11,057 nt of DNA, from the NCBI GenBank assembly GCA_027596945.1, contig JADGJH010001250.1:1-11057 (forward strand). Direction: 5' to 3'. Below are positions 1 through 6,923 of this stretch, in pieces. Position 1 is the stretch's first letter. Every line of letters starts with the position of its first letter. A program made the position numbers and the translations under genes. Source of the stretch: Physocladia obscura. Lineage: Eukaryota > Chytridiomycota > Chytridiomycetes > Chytridiales > Chytriomycetaceae. The notes under the pieces were generated by a model. That model saw only the letters and a program-made list of their open reading frames with translations, had not been told where the DNA came from and did not search any database.

Positions 1-11
1 TATATATATAT

Positions 12-1295
12 ATGGAAAAAAACATGAATCGCATTATCTCAGACATACCAAAAATTGCAATTATTGGCGGAGGACCAGGTGGCTTGACCCTTGGCGCTCT
101 TCTCCAGAAACATAGCATCCCATTCATTATTTACGAGTTACGTCGAAAACCAACGGATGAAGATTTAGCGAAAGTATCTGGATCTCTGGACCTTCACGAA
201 GGAACGGGATTAGCCGCGATTCGCGAAATCGGAATTCACGATGAGTTTGAAAGTCTCATTGGCGAATGTGCAGCGACCATGAAAATCGTAGACAAGGACG
301 GAAACGTGTTATATGATGAAGCTCAAGATATTACGTACATTGAAAGAAACCGGCCAGAAATTTCGCGTAATAATCTTACAAAACTTCTTGTATCGCAAAT
401 TCCACCGGATAGAATCAAGTGGAATCACAAATTGCAAGGCGCCGAACGCGTGGAAACAACCAATGAAATCTTTTTAGATTTTGGACCACAGGGAACGGCA
501 AAACACGCGTTTGTAATTGGCGCCGACGGAGCTTGGTCCAAGGTCCGATCTTCGTTGTTAACCAATTACAAACCAGTCTACACCGGAATTTACCATGCAA
601 CCGTCACAATGACAGACGTGACTGTCAAGAATCCAGATTTGGCAGAATTAGTCGGACCTGGCAGCTTTTTTGCGCTTGGTGACAGGAAGGGAATTATCAG
701 CCAACGCGGTGTTCAAGACTCAGTGCGTCTCTATTTGTCTGTTCACACGACCGAAACCGAGCCAGACGGCGGAAAGTGGGCCACAGATGCTGGATTCAAG
801 GGAAAAACTGCGGCTGAGGCAAAGTCGCTTTTTTTAAGTGACGAGTTGTTTGGAACATGGGCATCGAGCTTGAAGCAGTTGATAAGCGTAGTTTGTGACC
901 ACGATATTACTTTGGATTTCGGCAGCAATATTGACACGCGTGCGTTATATGCATTGCCGACTGATGTGCGTTGGGAAACTACTGTTGGAGTCACGGCAAT
1001 TGGCGATGCAGCACATGTGATGCCACCAAACGGAGAAGGCGTAAACTTGGCCATGAAAGATGCGCTAGATTTGTCGAACGCGCTTGCAGACGCGTTTTTC
1101 ACGACAAATGACTTGTCTGATTTGAAAGTTGAGAAGTTTGAGATTGAGATGTGGGAGCGTGTGAAGGGAGAGGTCGACGGCACTGTTCAACTAAATGATT
1201 TGATGTTTGGTGAGAATGGTGGGAGCTATGCCATGGCTAATTGGATCAGGGAAATGATTGCTGCTGCTGCTGCTGGTGCAAGTGGCAATAATTGA
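12..1295 (+). CDS. FAD-dependent monooxygenase, TetX/PHBH-like
   Basis: The frame encodes 427 aa without an intron, the usual length of a single-domain group A flavoprotein hydroxylase (FAD_binding_3 family). Visible signatures are the N-terminal Rossmann dinucleotide motif IIGGGPGGL (G19-x-G21-x-x-G24) followed by the ribose-binding E42, the central DG motif GADGAWSKVR (D172-G173), and the C-terminal FAD motif IGDAAHVMPPNGEGVN (G331-D332). These bind FAD and NAD(P)H; the family adds one oxygen atom to an aromatic or polyketide-like substrate, or to a drug such as tetracycline. The substrate cannot be read from sequence. No signal peptide or membrane segment is seen, so it is probably cytosolic. 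Start choice: ATG at 12, with a second in-frame ATG at 24. The upstream bases are a TA dinucleotide run without a stop, so an upstream exon outside the window is possible. A run of GCT codons near the end encodes an Ala stretch. Lack of introns contrasts with its neighbours. Confidence 0.9.
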   Translation: MEKNMNRIISDIPKIAIIGGGPGGLTLGALLQKHSIPFIIYELRRKPTDEDLAKVSGSLDLHEGTGLAAIREIGIHDEFESLIGECAATMKIVDKDGNVLYDEAQDITYIERNRPEISRNNLTKLLVSQIPPDRIKWNHKLQGAERVETTNEIFLDFGPQGTAKHAFVIGADGAWSKVRSSLLTNYKPVYTGIYHATVTMTDVTVKNPDLAELVGPGSFFALGDRKGIISQRGVQDSVRLYLSVHTTETEPDGGKWATDAGFKGKTAAEAKSLFLSDELFGTWASSLKQLISVVCDHDITLDFGSNIDTRALYALPTDVRWETTVGVTAIGDAAHVMPPNGEGVNLAMKDALDLSNALADAFFTTNDLSDLKVEKFEIEMWERVKGEVDGTVQLNDLMFGENGGSYAMANWIREMIAAAAAGASGNN

Positions 1296-1814
1296 CTAAA
1301 CACTCAAAAAAGTTGGTAAGCAAGGTTTTGATTTATTAAAACCAGTTCAACGTGCAAGGAAATGTGCCAATGTCATTATTTCTTATTCTTTTTTTCCATT
1401 GTTTTCTCAAAATCTTACCCAACGGCCTGTGACCTTCTTTTCACCTCCACTTCGCCCACTTCGCATACTTCGTGCCTTTTTCTTTTCTTTTCTTTCTTTG
1501 TTGTGTGGTTTCTCTTTCTTTCTTGTTTTATTCAATAAAATCGGCAGTGAGGGTGTCTCGACAGCCGATCTGCCCGCGTTTCGCCCAAAATAGGCTCTAA
1601 TTTTGTTCTTTCTTTTCTAGTTTGTTGCATGAAACATTTTCCCAGCAAGTTGATCGAAATAAAATATAAAAACGATAGATTAATGACTTGCAAATTTGCG
1701 AATTGAATTGTTGCAAAATGACATGATAATTAATTTTTTATTAATTGTTTGCTGTTTTTTTTTTTTTTTGAGTACCTGTCTCCCTGCAAAAATTTTACAA
1801 ATTCTGTGTGAAAA
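1296..1814. other. Intergenic region with pyrimidine-rich tract
   Basis: No gene is supported here. The stretch 1465-1530 is strongly C/T-rich on the + strand, typical of fungal promoter or UTR DNA. An AATAAA lies at 1534-1539 and could end a long 3' UTR of the monooxygenase. A GC-rich repeat copy sits at 1552-1588. A T-rich stretch precedes the next gene's ATG at 1815. Confidence 0.5.
1552..1588 (-). repeat. GC-rich dispersed repeat, left copy
   Basis: This 37-base GC-rich island in AT-rich DNA is, as reverse complement, a diverged copy of the last 41 bases of the window. They share TTGGGC, then an identical 13-base core (1569-1581 here, 11024-11036 there), then AGACACC at the far end, in the same order with similar spacing and a 4-base length difference. 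It is not part of any gene I can support. Confidence 0.7.
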
Positions 1815-2403
1815 ATGCAAGTGGCAATCGACTTGGAATGGTATGACCAAACAGGCGGCGATCATGTCACAGAAGTGGGCCTTGCAATTGCCGACAGTAA
1901 AGGCACTCGGTATTTGCATCTTGTTATCCGCGAAAATTCGCATCTTGAAAACTTTTACGCCTACACATCTTCTTCTGGCTTCGTATTTGGTACCAGCCAG
2001 CTTGTGTCGCTATGTCAAGCAAAAGCTGAAATTGTTTTTTGGCTATTGGGCGGCAAGCAAAAAAAAAATGTTAGCCTTATCTGGCATAGTCCTCACCGTG
2101 GTTCGTCTTTTTTATTTTATCGTTTATAAAGTTAATTTTGGTGGTGGGAAAAAAAAAAAAAATGTATTTAATATATTTTCAGATGACGCGGTTTTGCGAA
2201 AATTGGGAATTAATATTCTTGATTATGTACCAAAAGAAAATCTATTCGATACTGGCGAAATGTTCAAGTCTTGCTTCGGAGGCGGAAATCCCAAGCTTTC
2301 GCATGTACTTGATCGATTGAAAATCAAATATGATCCTCGTGCTTTACATAATGCTGGAAACGATGCTGCATATACTTTGAAAGCATATACTGCACTTGAA
2401 TAA
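1815..2403 (+). CDS. DEDDh exonuclease-fold protein, Gfd2/YDR514C-like
   Basis: Two exons, 1815-2100 and 2183-2403, joined over an 82-base intron (donor GTTCGT, acceptor TTTTCAG), give a 168-aa protein. A donor at 2098 would also keep frame and shorten the product by one residue. The fold is ribonuclease H-like: strand 1 VAIDLEWYD carries D6 and E8, the segment across the splice junction (LIWHSPHRDD) carries D96/D97, and the C-terminal ALHNAGNDAAYTLKAY carries H151 and D156, completing a DEDDh active site. The stretch FGTSQLVSL and the LSHVLDRLKIKY helix are typical of the fungal Gfd2/YDR514C C-terminal domain. Family members are predicted 3'-5' nucleases; Gfd2 was named as a suppressor of the DEAD-box helicase Dbp5, so an RNA-linked role is possible. 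Most relatives carry this domain at the end of a longer protein; here it stands alone. No targeting signal is seen. Confidence 0.85.
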
Positions 2404-2405
2404 AT

Positions 2406-2411
2406 AATAAA
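2406..2411 (+). terminator. Poly(A) signal of the DEDDh gene
   Basis: AATAAA begins two bases after the TAA stop at 2401-2403, so it probably sets the 3' end of the exonuclease-fold gene. Confidence 0.45.
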
Positions 2412-2428
2412 GTATTGTCTTTTTTTAA

Positions 2429-2819
2429 TCATATCTTCGTTGAAACATTCAAGAAATCAAATTCAGGCAGTAGCAGGCAGTAGAAGTGATCCGCCGCCTC
2501 CATGCGACTACCAAAGATCACATGAGTACCATACACCATAAACCCTAGATACATTCTAAACAACTTTCACCACCTCAACTTTAATCGCGCCGTTTCCAGA
2601 CGGTAAAAATTCAAGCAGTGTATCAATTAAGGAGCAAGTCATTTTTTGGCGTCGGCAATGTAGGAGGCATATTTTTCGCGGCTGAAGTTTGAGGAATTCA
2701 ATTTTTTGATTTTTTATCGCTGTCGCATCTTTGGTGAAGATGTCAAGTGTTGGGTTTTTGATTGATGTCTTGATTAATTCTGTTAGATGATTTGATGAAA
2801 TTATCGTTGCGAAGAATAA
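2429..2819 (-). pseudogene. Possible decayed protein gene, family unknown
   Basis: On the minus strand, protein-like pieces lie in successive frames. From 2819 to 2556 one frame is open (about 87 codons), holding for example HLTELIKTSIKNPTLDIFTK and, near its end, CSLIDTLLEFLPSGNGAIKV. In its middle an adjacent frame reads more naturally (FSREKYASYIADAKK), and the switches fall at runs of A. A second frame from ATG at 2554 to TGA at 2429 gives 41 codons including YGTHVIFGSRMEAADHFYCL. Such residue composition broken by frame changes at homopolymers is what a recently inactivated gene would look like. A tandem 10-base duplication (2464-2483) lies inside the last piece. There is no recognised domain. 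It could alternatively be an intact gene with unrecognised introns or chance. It overlaps no + strand gene and faces the DEDDh gene tail to tail. Confidence 0.3.
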
Positions 2820-2823
2820 TCAT

Positions 2824-3549
2824 AAGAACAAGTGTACACACGCTTCACGTATAAAGAAATATATATAGCGCATTACACCTTACATTATTGTGCATACGTG
2901 CTCACTCATGATACACAATAAGGAGCAATGTGTTGGGTGTTAGCAGCACTGTAAGATTTCGAAATTACGAGAAAAGATGGAAGACGAAGATGCAAAATTA
3001 AATATAATTAGTTAAAATAAAGTGTTTGGATTCCCTTTTCGTCCTTTCGTTTCTTCTTCCTGTCACCTGTTTAGAACGCAAACTCTCTCATTGCGTATTA
3101 TTCACCACGCAATACAAAAACTTGATTAGGCATTCACAAATATAAGCAAATACAATAGATTTAACTTACAACCGTGACCTCCAGAAACACATAAGGTTGG
3201 TAAAAATTTTCAATCATTTGAGTATTCAAAAAAATCCAAAAATTCTAAAACGAAAGAATCACTCGATTTATTTACTTATTTTCATATATTCAAAAATTTG
3301 GAGGGGCTCAACCACGCCGCACTGTTTGGACCGGTTTTCATTCAAGCATCTACAGATAATTTTGAGATTCCTGGCTGAACCAATCAGCAGAAGAGTTAGG
3401 AGCAAAATAAATAATGGAATAACAGAGAAAACAAGCGCTAGCTTGGTATTGACATAATGGCTAATTGAACTTCCGATTCTTAGAATGAATTTCAAAGCAA
3501 AAAATTAAAATTTTTTTAATCATTTTCAATCATTTTCAATCCAATCTGA
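2824..3549. other. AT-rich intergenic region
   Basis: No gene with an ATG start is supported. It contains a short inverted repeat around 2886-2924, a 7-base-arm hairpin at 3090-3113, and a minus-strand open frame (3268-3495) with one strongly hydrophobic segment but no ATG. An in-frame TGA (3547-3549) directly precedes the ATG of the next gene. Confidence 0.5.
3090..3113. repeat. Short inverted repeat (hairpin)
   Basis: Arms ATTGCGT (3090-3096) and ACGCAAT (3107-3113) are perfect complements around a 10-base spacer. It could be a binding site for a dimeric regulator or simply chance; no gene start lies close by. Confidence 0.4.
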
Positions 3550-4080
3550 ATGGCAGCATTGGCTTCAGAAACTTCAGATAATAGCCTCACGTGCGATTGC
3601 TCTTGCGGAACTGTGAAAGTTTCAATTGGACAGCAGATATGTGGCGTAACATTTGGTGGCGGAGTTATCGCAAACGCGACAGCAACTACAGATGGAACAA
3701 CCCAACTTTCCTGTATCAGCATATGCAGCTGTTACTGCAGCACAAAACTAACTACATCCACCGTGTTGAGTCCAAGCACCACGCTTGCAGTGTGGTTTGG
3801 CGTTTCCAGTGCGGCTGTTATCGTTGTTCTGCTGGTTTATTTGTACGGACGCATTTTGTACTTGAGAAACACAACTCCGGAGCAGCGCCGGCAGAACCAA
3901 CTCGAGCGCCGTATTCAATCGAACATTGCCCAATTGAACGATACTTCAGCTGGTATTGAAGCTCTCCCTGTCTATCAGGAGCCATTGCCGGCCTATCAGA
4001 AAACTAATCAAACAGAACCTAACGAATCTTCTGGGGAACGCGATGTTGAGCGAAACACTACATATGCCCCCCCTATATAG
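3550..4080 (+). CDS. Cys-rich single-pass membrane protein with LPxY tail
   Basis: A single exon of 176 aa, with an in-frame TGA immediately before the ATG. I do not recognise the family. Residues 1-78 hold eight cysteines (15, 17, 19, 31, 55, 59, 61, 63) in two clusters, many Thr/Ser, and an N-glycosylation sequon at N42. Residues about 79-99 (AVWFGVSSAAVIVVLLVYLY) form one transmembrane helix, followed by an Arg-rich stretch (RQNQLERR), so by the positive-inside rule the Cys-rich part faces outside and the tail is cytosolic. There is no cleavable signal peptide; the helix would act as a reverse signal-anchor unless an unseen upstream exon supplies one. The tail carries paired motifs LPVY (139-142) and LPAY (146-149), resembling the [LP]PxY ligands of Rsp5/Nedd4 WW domains, suggesting ubiquitin-dependent endocytosis (inference). 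AATAAA follows at 4193. Codon use and steady composition support real coding. Confidence 0.75.
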   Translation: MAALASETSDNSLTCDCSCGTVKVSIGQQICGVTFGGGVIANATATTDGTTQLSCISICSCYCSTKLTTSTVLSPSTTLAVWFGVSSAAVIVVLLVYLYGRILYLRNTTPEQRRQNQLERRIQSNIAQLNDTSAGIEALPVYQEPLPAYQKTNQTEPNESSGERDVERNTTYAPPI

Positions 4081-4192
4081 TTCTAAATCTACATACATCT
4101 TTTGATTGGAGATTCTATGATTTCGATAAACTGAAACCTCATTTCTGATTATTTGTGAATCTTTGTTCTTTGTCGTAATGATTTTGTTAACA

Positions 4193-4198
4193 AATAAA
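4193..4198 (+). terminator. Poly(A) signal of the membrane protein gene
   Basis: AATAAA lies 112 bases after the stop codon at 4080, inside an AT-rich 3' flank. Confidence 0.5.
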
Positions 4199-4221
4199 TT
4201 TGCATCGTTTAACTGTAAACT

Positions 4222-4434
4222 TTATGAACAACTGAATATATACAAATTCTTCAAAACACTGTTTTCTGTTTTTTTATAAAAAGTTTGAATAAGCAGCAAA
4301 ATATCAATATTTTTTTCTGGAAGTCGGCATGTGTTTCGGCACCAATCTATCATAAAAAGCAAATTTTTGCTGATATAAACTCCTCTTGAACTGTCAATCA
4401 AATTAGGACAATCTATCAAAGAAGCAAAGTTCAT
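4222..4434 (-). CDS. Weak hypothetical ORF, 70 codons
   Basis: An ATG-started frame of 70 aa on the minus strand (SRGVYISKNLLFMIDWC in its first half). Composition is plausible for protein but no domain, signal peptide or homologue is recognised, and it begins in AT-rich DNA. It may be the remnant of an exon or chance. Confidence 0.18.
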   Translation of the reverse strand: MNFASLIDCPNLIDSSRGVYISKNLLFMIDWCRNTCRLPEKNIDILLLIQTFYKKTENSVLKNLYIFSCS

Positions 4435-4547
4435 GTTGTGCAGAAGCAGAATGTTCTCTGATTATGATGAGAAATGTTTTGTTGTACTATCAGAAGTTGG
4501 CCTTTAACTAAAATCCTGGTGTTTGGTACAACAGATTTGCACTATCG

Positions 4548-4697
4548 ATGAAAACGCTAATTTTAGAACATATACAGTCTGTCCCAACAAAATCAAACAA
4601 AAATGACCTTCACAGTGTGCATTGGGACGAAATTACCAAAAAAGTGCGCAAAAAAGGTCAGCCAGATGGAAACTGCGTAGACGCTACTAAATGTTGA
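4548..4697 (+). pseudogene. Possible Myb/SANT-like gene remnant
   Basis: The frame is open from 4512 (after TAA at 4509) to TGA at 4695-4697, with an ATG at 4548 giving 49 aa. The residues MKTLILEHIQS followed by VHWDEITKKVRKKG and a Cys imitate the spacing of a Myb/SANT repeat: an acidic or polar first helix, a central W-x-x-I-x-x-x-V helix, and a basic third helix start. The third helix tryptophan or aromatic is absent because the frame stops. Read as a truncated copy of a Myb-like DNA-binding protein; the match is by eye only. Confidence 0.22.
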
Positions 4698-4935
4698 TGG
4701 AATGTTTTTATCTACATGTTAGTTGCTGGGAACATATTTTTAACTAAAACACATGTGCAATATGCATGGGATAGAGTATACTAATAATGGAGGATGCAGT
4801 GAGAAAAAAACCAAAAAAAAAAAAGAAACTGACTTCCAATAACGACTTTTGAGAAACATATATTTTCAAAAATTCAAGAGAAAGATTTTTTTTCTCTTTT
4901 TGAGCATATTTTTAAAAAACAACCTTTTCAAAGTC

Positions 4936-4947
4936 TTTGGCGCCAAG
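4936..4947. promoter_or_regulatory. E2F-like palindrome upstream of chitinase gene
   Basis: TTTGGCGCCAAG contains a perfect 10-base palindrome (4937-4946). Bases 4936-4943 match the E2F consensus TTTSSCGC exactly and the other strand matches seven of eight. It lies 43-54 bases upstream of the chitinase ATG, so it is either a promoter element or part of the 5' leader. Confidence 0.35.
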
Positions 4948-4989
4948 AAAGTCTTGGCCAAAACCCTGGCGAACAACAAAAAACATCAA

Positions 4990-6543
4990 ATGACTGAAAG
5001 AGTCGGAAATCAAAGCAAACAGCCAACAGCATCAACAAAGCGAATTTGGATCATTGCAGTTGCTGTGGTTGCTGTTCTTGCTGTCGCGGGGGGTCTCATC
5101 GGATATTTTGTCAACAAAAACAACAGTAACAACCAATTGTCATCGTCATCATCGGCATCTGGAAATGGGAAATCTACTACCACTGTTACTTCAACGTCAA
5201 AGCAGTTTTTTGGTTACTGGGGTCAAAGTGCAATTGGTTTGTTATTCAATAATTCTGTCGATTCCGCCACCAACCAAGCACAAGTTCCAGAATGAACAGA
5301 AACAAACAAATCAACCCCAAAAAATACAACCCGAAAACTGATACAAAAATTTGATACAGGAAATGGAGTGGGACCACTTGGAATGAACACACGTGCAGTA
5401 ACTGAACAACAAAATAGTCTTGCATATTATTGTGACCTTGGATATTACCAAACAATGAATCTGGCTTTCCTTTACGATTTTGGCGGTGGTGATGGCCACT
5501 GGGGGCTTGATTTTTCATCATTGGGCAGGTACCATGTTTATTCCAATAATACTATGAGCACTGAATATAATGGTTCTCCGCTTGACGTGAGTTATCTCCC
5601 TATCCCTTGTTAAAATACAAAAAATAAAAAAAAATTAAAAAAGGCATCAGTTTTTACCGAAGTCGGGCAAAATATTACCTATTGCCAATCGAAAGGAATC
5701 AAAGTTGTCCTCTCGCTTGGCGGTGATATGCATTCTCCGTACAATTTCACCGAAGGTGACGGTGCACTATACGGGAAAATTTTTTACGATGCATTTCTTG
5801 GTGGCAATGGAGCATTCCGGCCGTTTGGCACAGCGATTCTTGATGGCCTTGAACTGGACGTGGAGAAAACAGGAACATATTACACGCAAGAAATGGTGTC
5901 TTTGATACAAACTGTCAGAGCTCTTGATTCAAAAGCAATTTTTGCGGTAGTTCCACAATGCTTCCTCAATGGTATCGACGAAGACTTGAACACGGGCCCC
6001 GTTATAAAAGCACACCCCGAACTACTCGATTACGTTGTAATACAGTACTACAACAACCCAACATGCTCGTATCCGTTTGGCTTCAATTTCGACATCTGGA
6101 CAAATATTACTCAATTACCGCTAGTCATTGGTCTTGCAGGCGACGACACGTCTGCAATCACAGGAGGATTTTTGAACGCGGGCCAATTGCAAGCTGTGAT
6201 TGATATGGTTTGGAACAATTCACAGTTCCTTGGAATGTCTGTGTATGATGTGTCTTCGTCAAATCCAACGTTTTCAAACTATTCGTTGATTATGCACAAT
6301 GCGTTGAATGGCGAAGTTATTGGTAGTGGGTATCCGCCACAAGGGGTGTTTACAACGGAGTATCAGTGGGCTTCACGATGTGCGGGGACTTGGACTTACG
6401 CGAATGAGACGTGTAGTTTGGTTACTTGTGCAACAGATGGGAGCTGCTCGGATTCTTCACAATATTGTTTCAACTTTCTTTCTTTTTGTAATGGCACAAG
6501 TAGTATTACTACTACCGCTGCAATAACTACTCTTAGTTCCTGA
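4990..6543 (+). CDS. Membrane-anchored GH18 (class III-like) chitinase
   Basis: Three exons, 4990-5236, 5360-5586 and 5644-6543, encode 457 aa; introns are 123 bp (GTTTGT...ACAG) and 57 bp (GTGAGT...AAAG). ATG 4990 was chosen because it gives a basic N-terminus and a signal-anchor helix at 19-41 (WIIAVAVVAVLAVAGGLIGY). A Ser/Thr linker (about 46-71) leads to a GH18 barrel from FFGYWGQ (73-79). Landmarks are SLGGD (182-186), the catalytic DGLELDVE (D225 to E232, E232 being the general acid) and YYNNP (293-297). The C-terminus has six cysteines (about 404-442), possibly a small chitin-binding or disulfide module. GH18 enzymes cleave beta-1,4-GlcNAc polymers with substrate assistance; an anchored form would remodel the cell's own wall. 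Oddities: DxxDxDxE has E228 in place of the second Asp, and the barrel-closing Trp position reads SVYDVS (Y359). The second acceptor is A-rich rather than pyrimidine-rich, but it alone restores frame. Confidence 0.88.
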
Positions 6544-6576
6544 ATTTATATGGGCATTGATAACTTATGGAAGTAC

Positions 6577-6672
6577 CTAGGTTGAATTTATAAAGTTGAC
6601 TAATAAAATGGAAATGGTTGTGAGCAGCCACAGAATAACCCAAATGACAACAAGGTGAAACAACTCACTCAT
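6577..6672 (-). CDS. Possible 31-aa hydrophobic microprotein
   Basis: An ATG-started 31-codon frame ending in TAG encodes a short polar start (MSELFH), one long hydrophobic helix (LVVIWVILWLLTTISILLV) and a polar end (NFINST). This is the layout of single-helix regulators such as sarcolipin or yeast Pmp1/Pmp2, or of small ER subunits such as Ost4, but no specific sequence match is recognised. It lies antisense to the chitinase 3' UTR and spans that gene's AATAAA on the other strand. Short hydrophobic frames arise by chance in T-rich DNA. Confidence 0.22.
   Translation of the reverse strand: MSELFHLVVIWVILWLLTTISILLVNFINST
6602..6607 (+). terminator. Poly(A) signal of the chitinase gene
   Basis: AATAAA lies 59 bases after the stop codon at 6541-6543. 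Confidence 0.55.
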
Positions 6673-6798
6673 TAAACCAAAATGTAAATGTAAAAATATC
6701 GAGTATTTGATATAATCGAACTCTCCTCAAAGTATGAAAAATAAGGTCCGAAAAATAGAAACCATCTGATCTTCCACACATCTCCTTAATTTTAAATT

Positions 6799-6804
6799 TT
6801 TATT
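6799..6804 (-). terminator. Poly(A) signal of a minus-strand gene
   Basis: On the minus strand AATAAA begins 33 bases after the TAA that ends the probable terminal exon at 6837-6923, supporting that exon as transcribed. Confidence 0.4.
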
Positions 6805-6836
6805 TGAGCAATTTGTGATGAGAAATCCACTAAAGA

Positions 6837-6923
6837 TTAGTTTTCCTTTTCCAAAGCCTTAGCTTCTTCAATCCATTTCAAGTTCTTGGCAGCCCAGCTT
6901 CGATCCCTCAAATACGACAATTT
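6837..6923 (-). CDS. Terminal exon of an unidentified minus-strand gene
   Basis: Minus-strand codons from 6923 down to TAA at 6839-6837 encode 28 residues, LSYLRDRSWAAKNL then KWIEEAKALEKEN, a charged helical C-terminus with strong coding character. Directly before it is a pyrimidine-rich run ending CCAAG with a GTAAC-type branch-like element, as at a 3' splice site, and AATAAA follows the stop. The frame also stays open upstream to about 6998, so a second model uses acceptor CACCAG near 6993 with an exon starting at an ATG near 7166. No model gives a recognised family and no ATG fits cleanly, so the 5' part is undefined. It would be divergent from the C1-THF synthase gene and convergent with the chitinase. 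It may be a small protein (under about 100 aa) or a remnant. Confidence 0.45.
   Translation of the reverse strand, partial: KLSYLRDRSWAAKNLKWIEEAKALEKEN

Larger units (their letters stand above)
4081..4989. other. Intergenic region with possible gene remnants
   Basis: It contains the 3' UTR and poly(A) signal of the membrane protein gene, a weak minus-strand ORF (4222-4434), a short + strand ORF with Myb/SANT-like spacing (4548-4697), A-rich and T-rich runs (4802-4825, 4885-4900) and the presumed promoter and leader of the chitinase gene, with an E2F-like palindrome at 4936-4947. Confidence 0.5.

Noticed and set aside
743..1183. A 146-codon minus-strand frame inside the monooxygenase gene
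   Set aside because: It lies antisense to the conserved FAD-binding C-terminal half and has low-complexity, Ser/Thr/Pro-heavy composition typical of shadows.
1399..1593. A short + strand frame rich in Phe, Leu and Ser
   Set aside because: It has no ATG and is made by the C/T-rich tract, so its hydrophobicity is a composition artefact.
1696..2403. A 235-codon continuous frame covering the DEDDh gene
   Set aside because: Its first two thirds read intron and out-of-frame exon sequence. The conserved DEDDh residues require the spliced two-exon model from 1815.
2541..2550. AAACCCTAGA as a telomere-like box
   Set aside because: A single imperfect unit is expected by chance, and it lies in the putative decayed gene rather than a promoter.
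3197..3457. A + strand frame upstream of the membrane protein gene
   Set aside because: It begins without ATG, is Ile/Lys-rich as expected of AT-rich noncoding DNA, and shows no signal peptide that could be spliced to the next gene.
4849..4989. Upstream extension of the chitinase first exon
   Set aside because: The frame is open but has no ATG before 4990, is A/T-homopolymer rich, and would place a Lys/Phe-rich stretch before the signal anchor.
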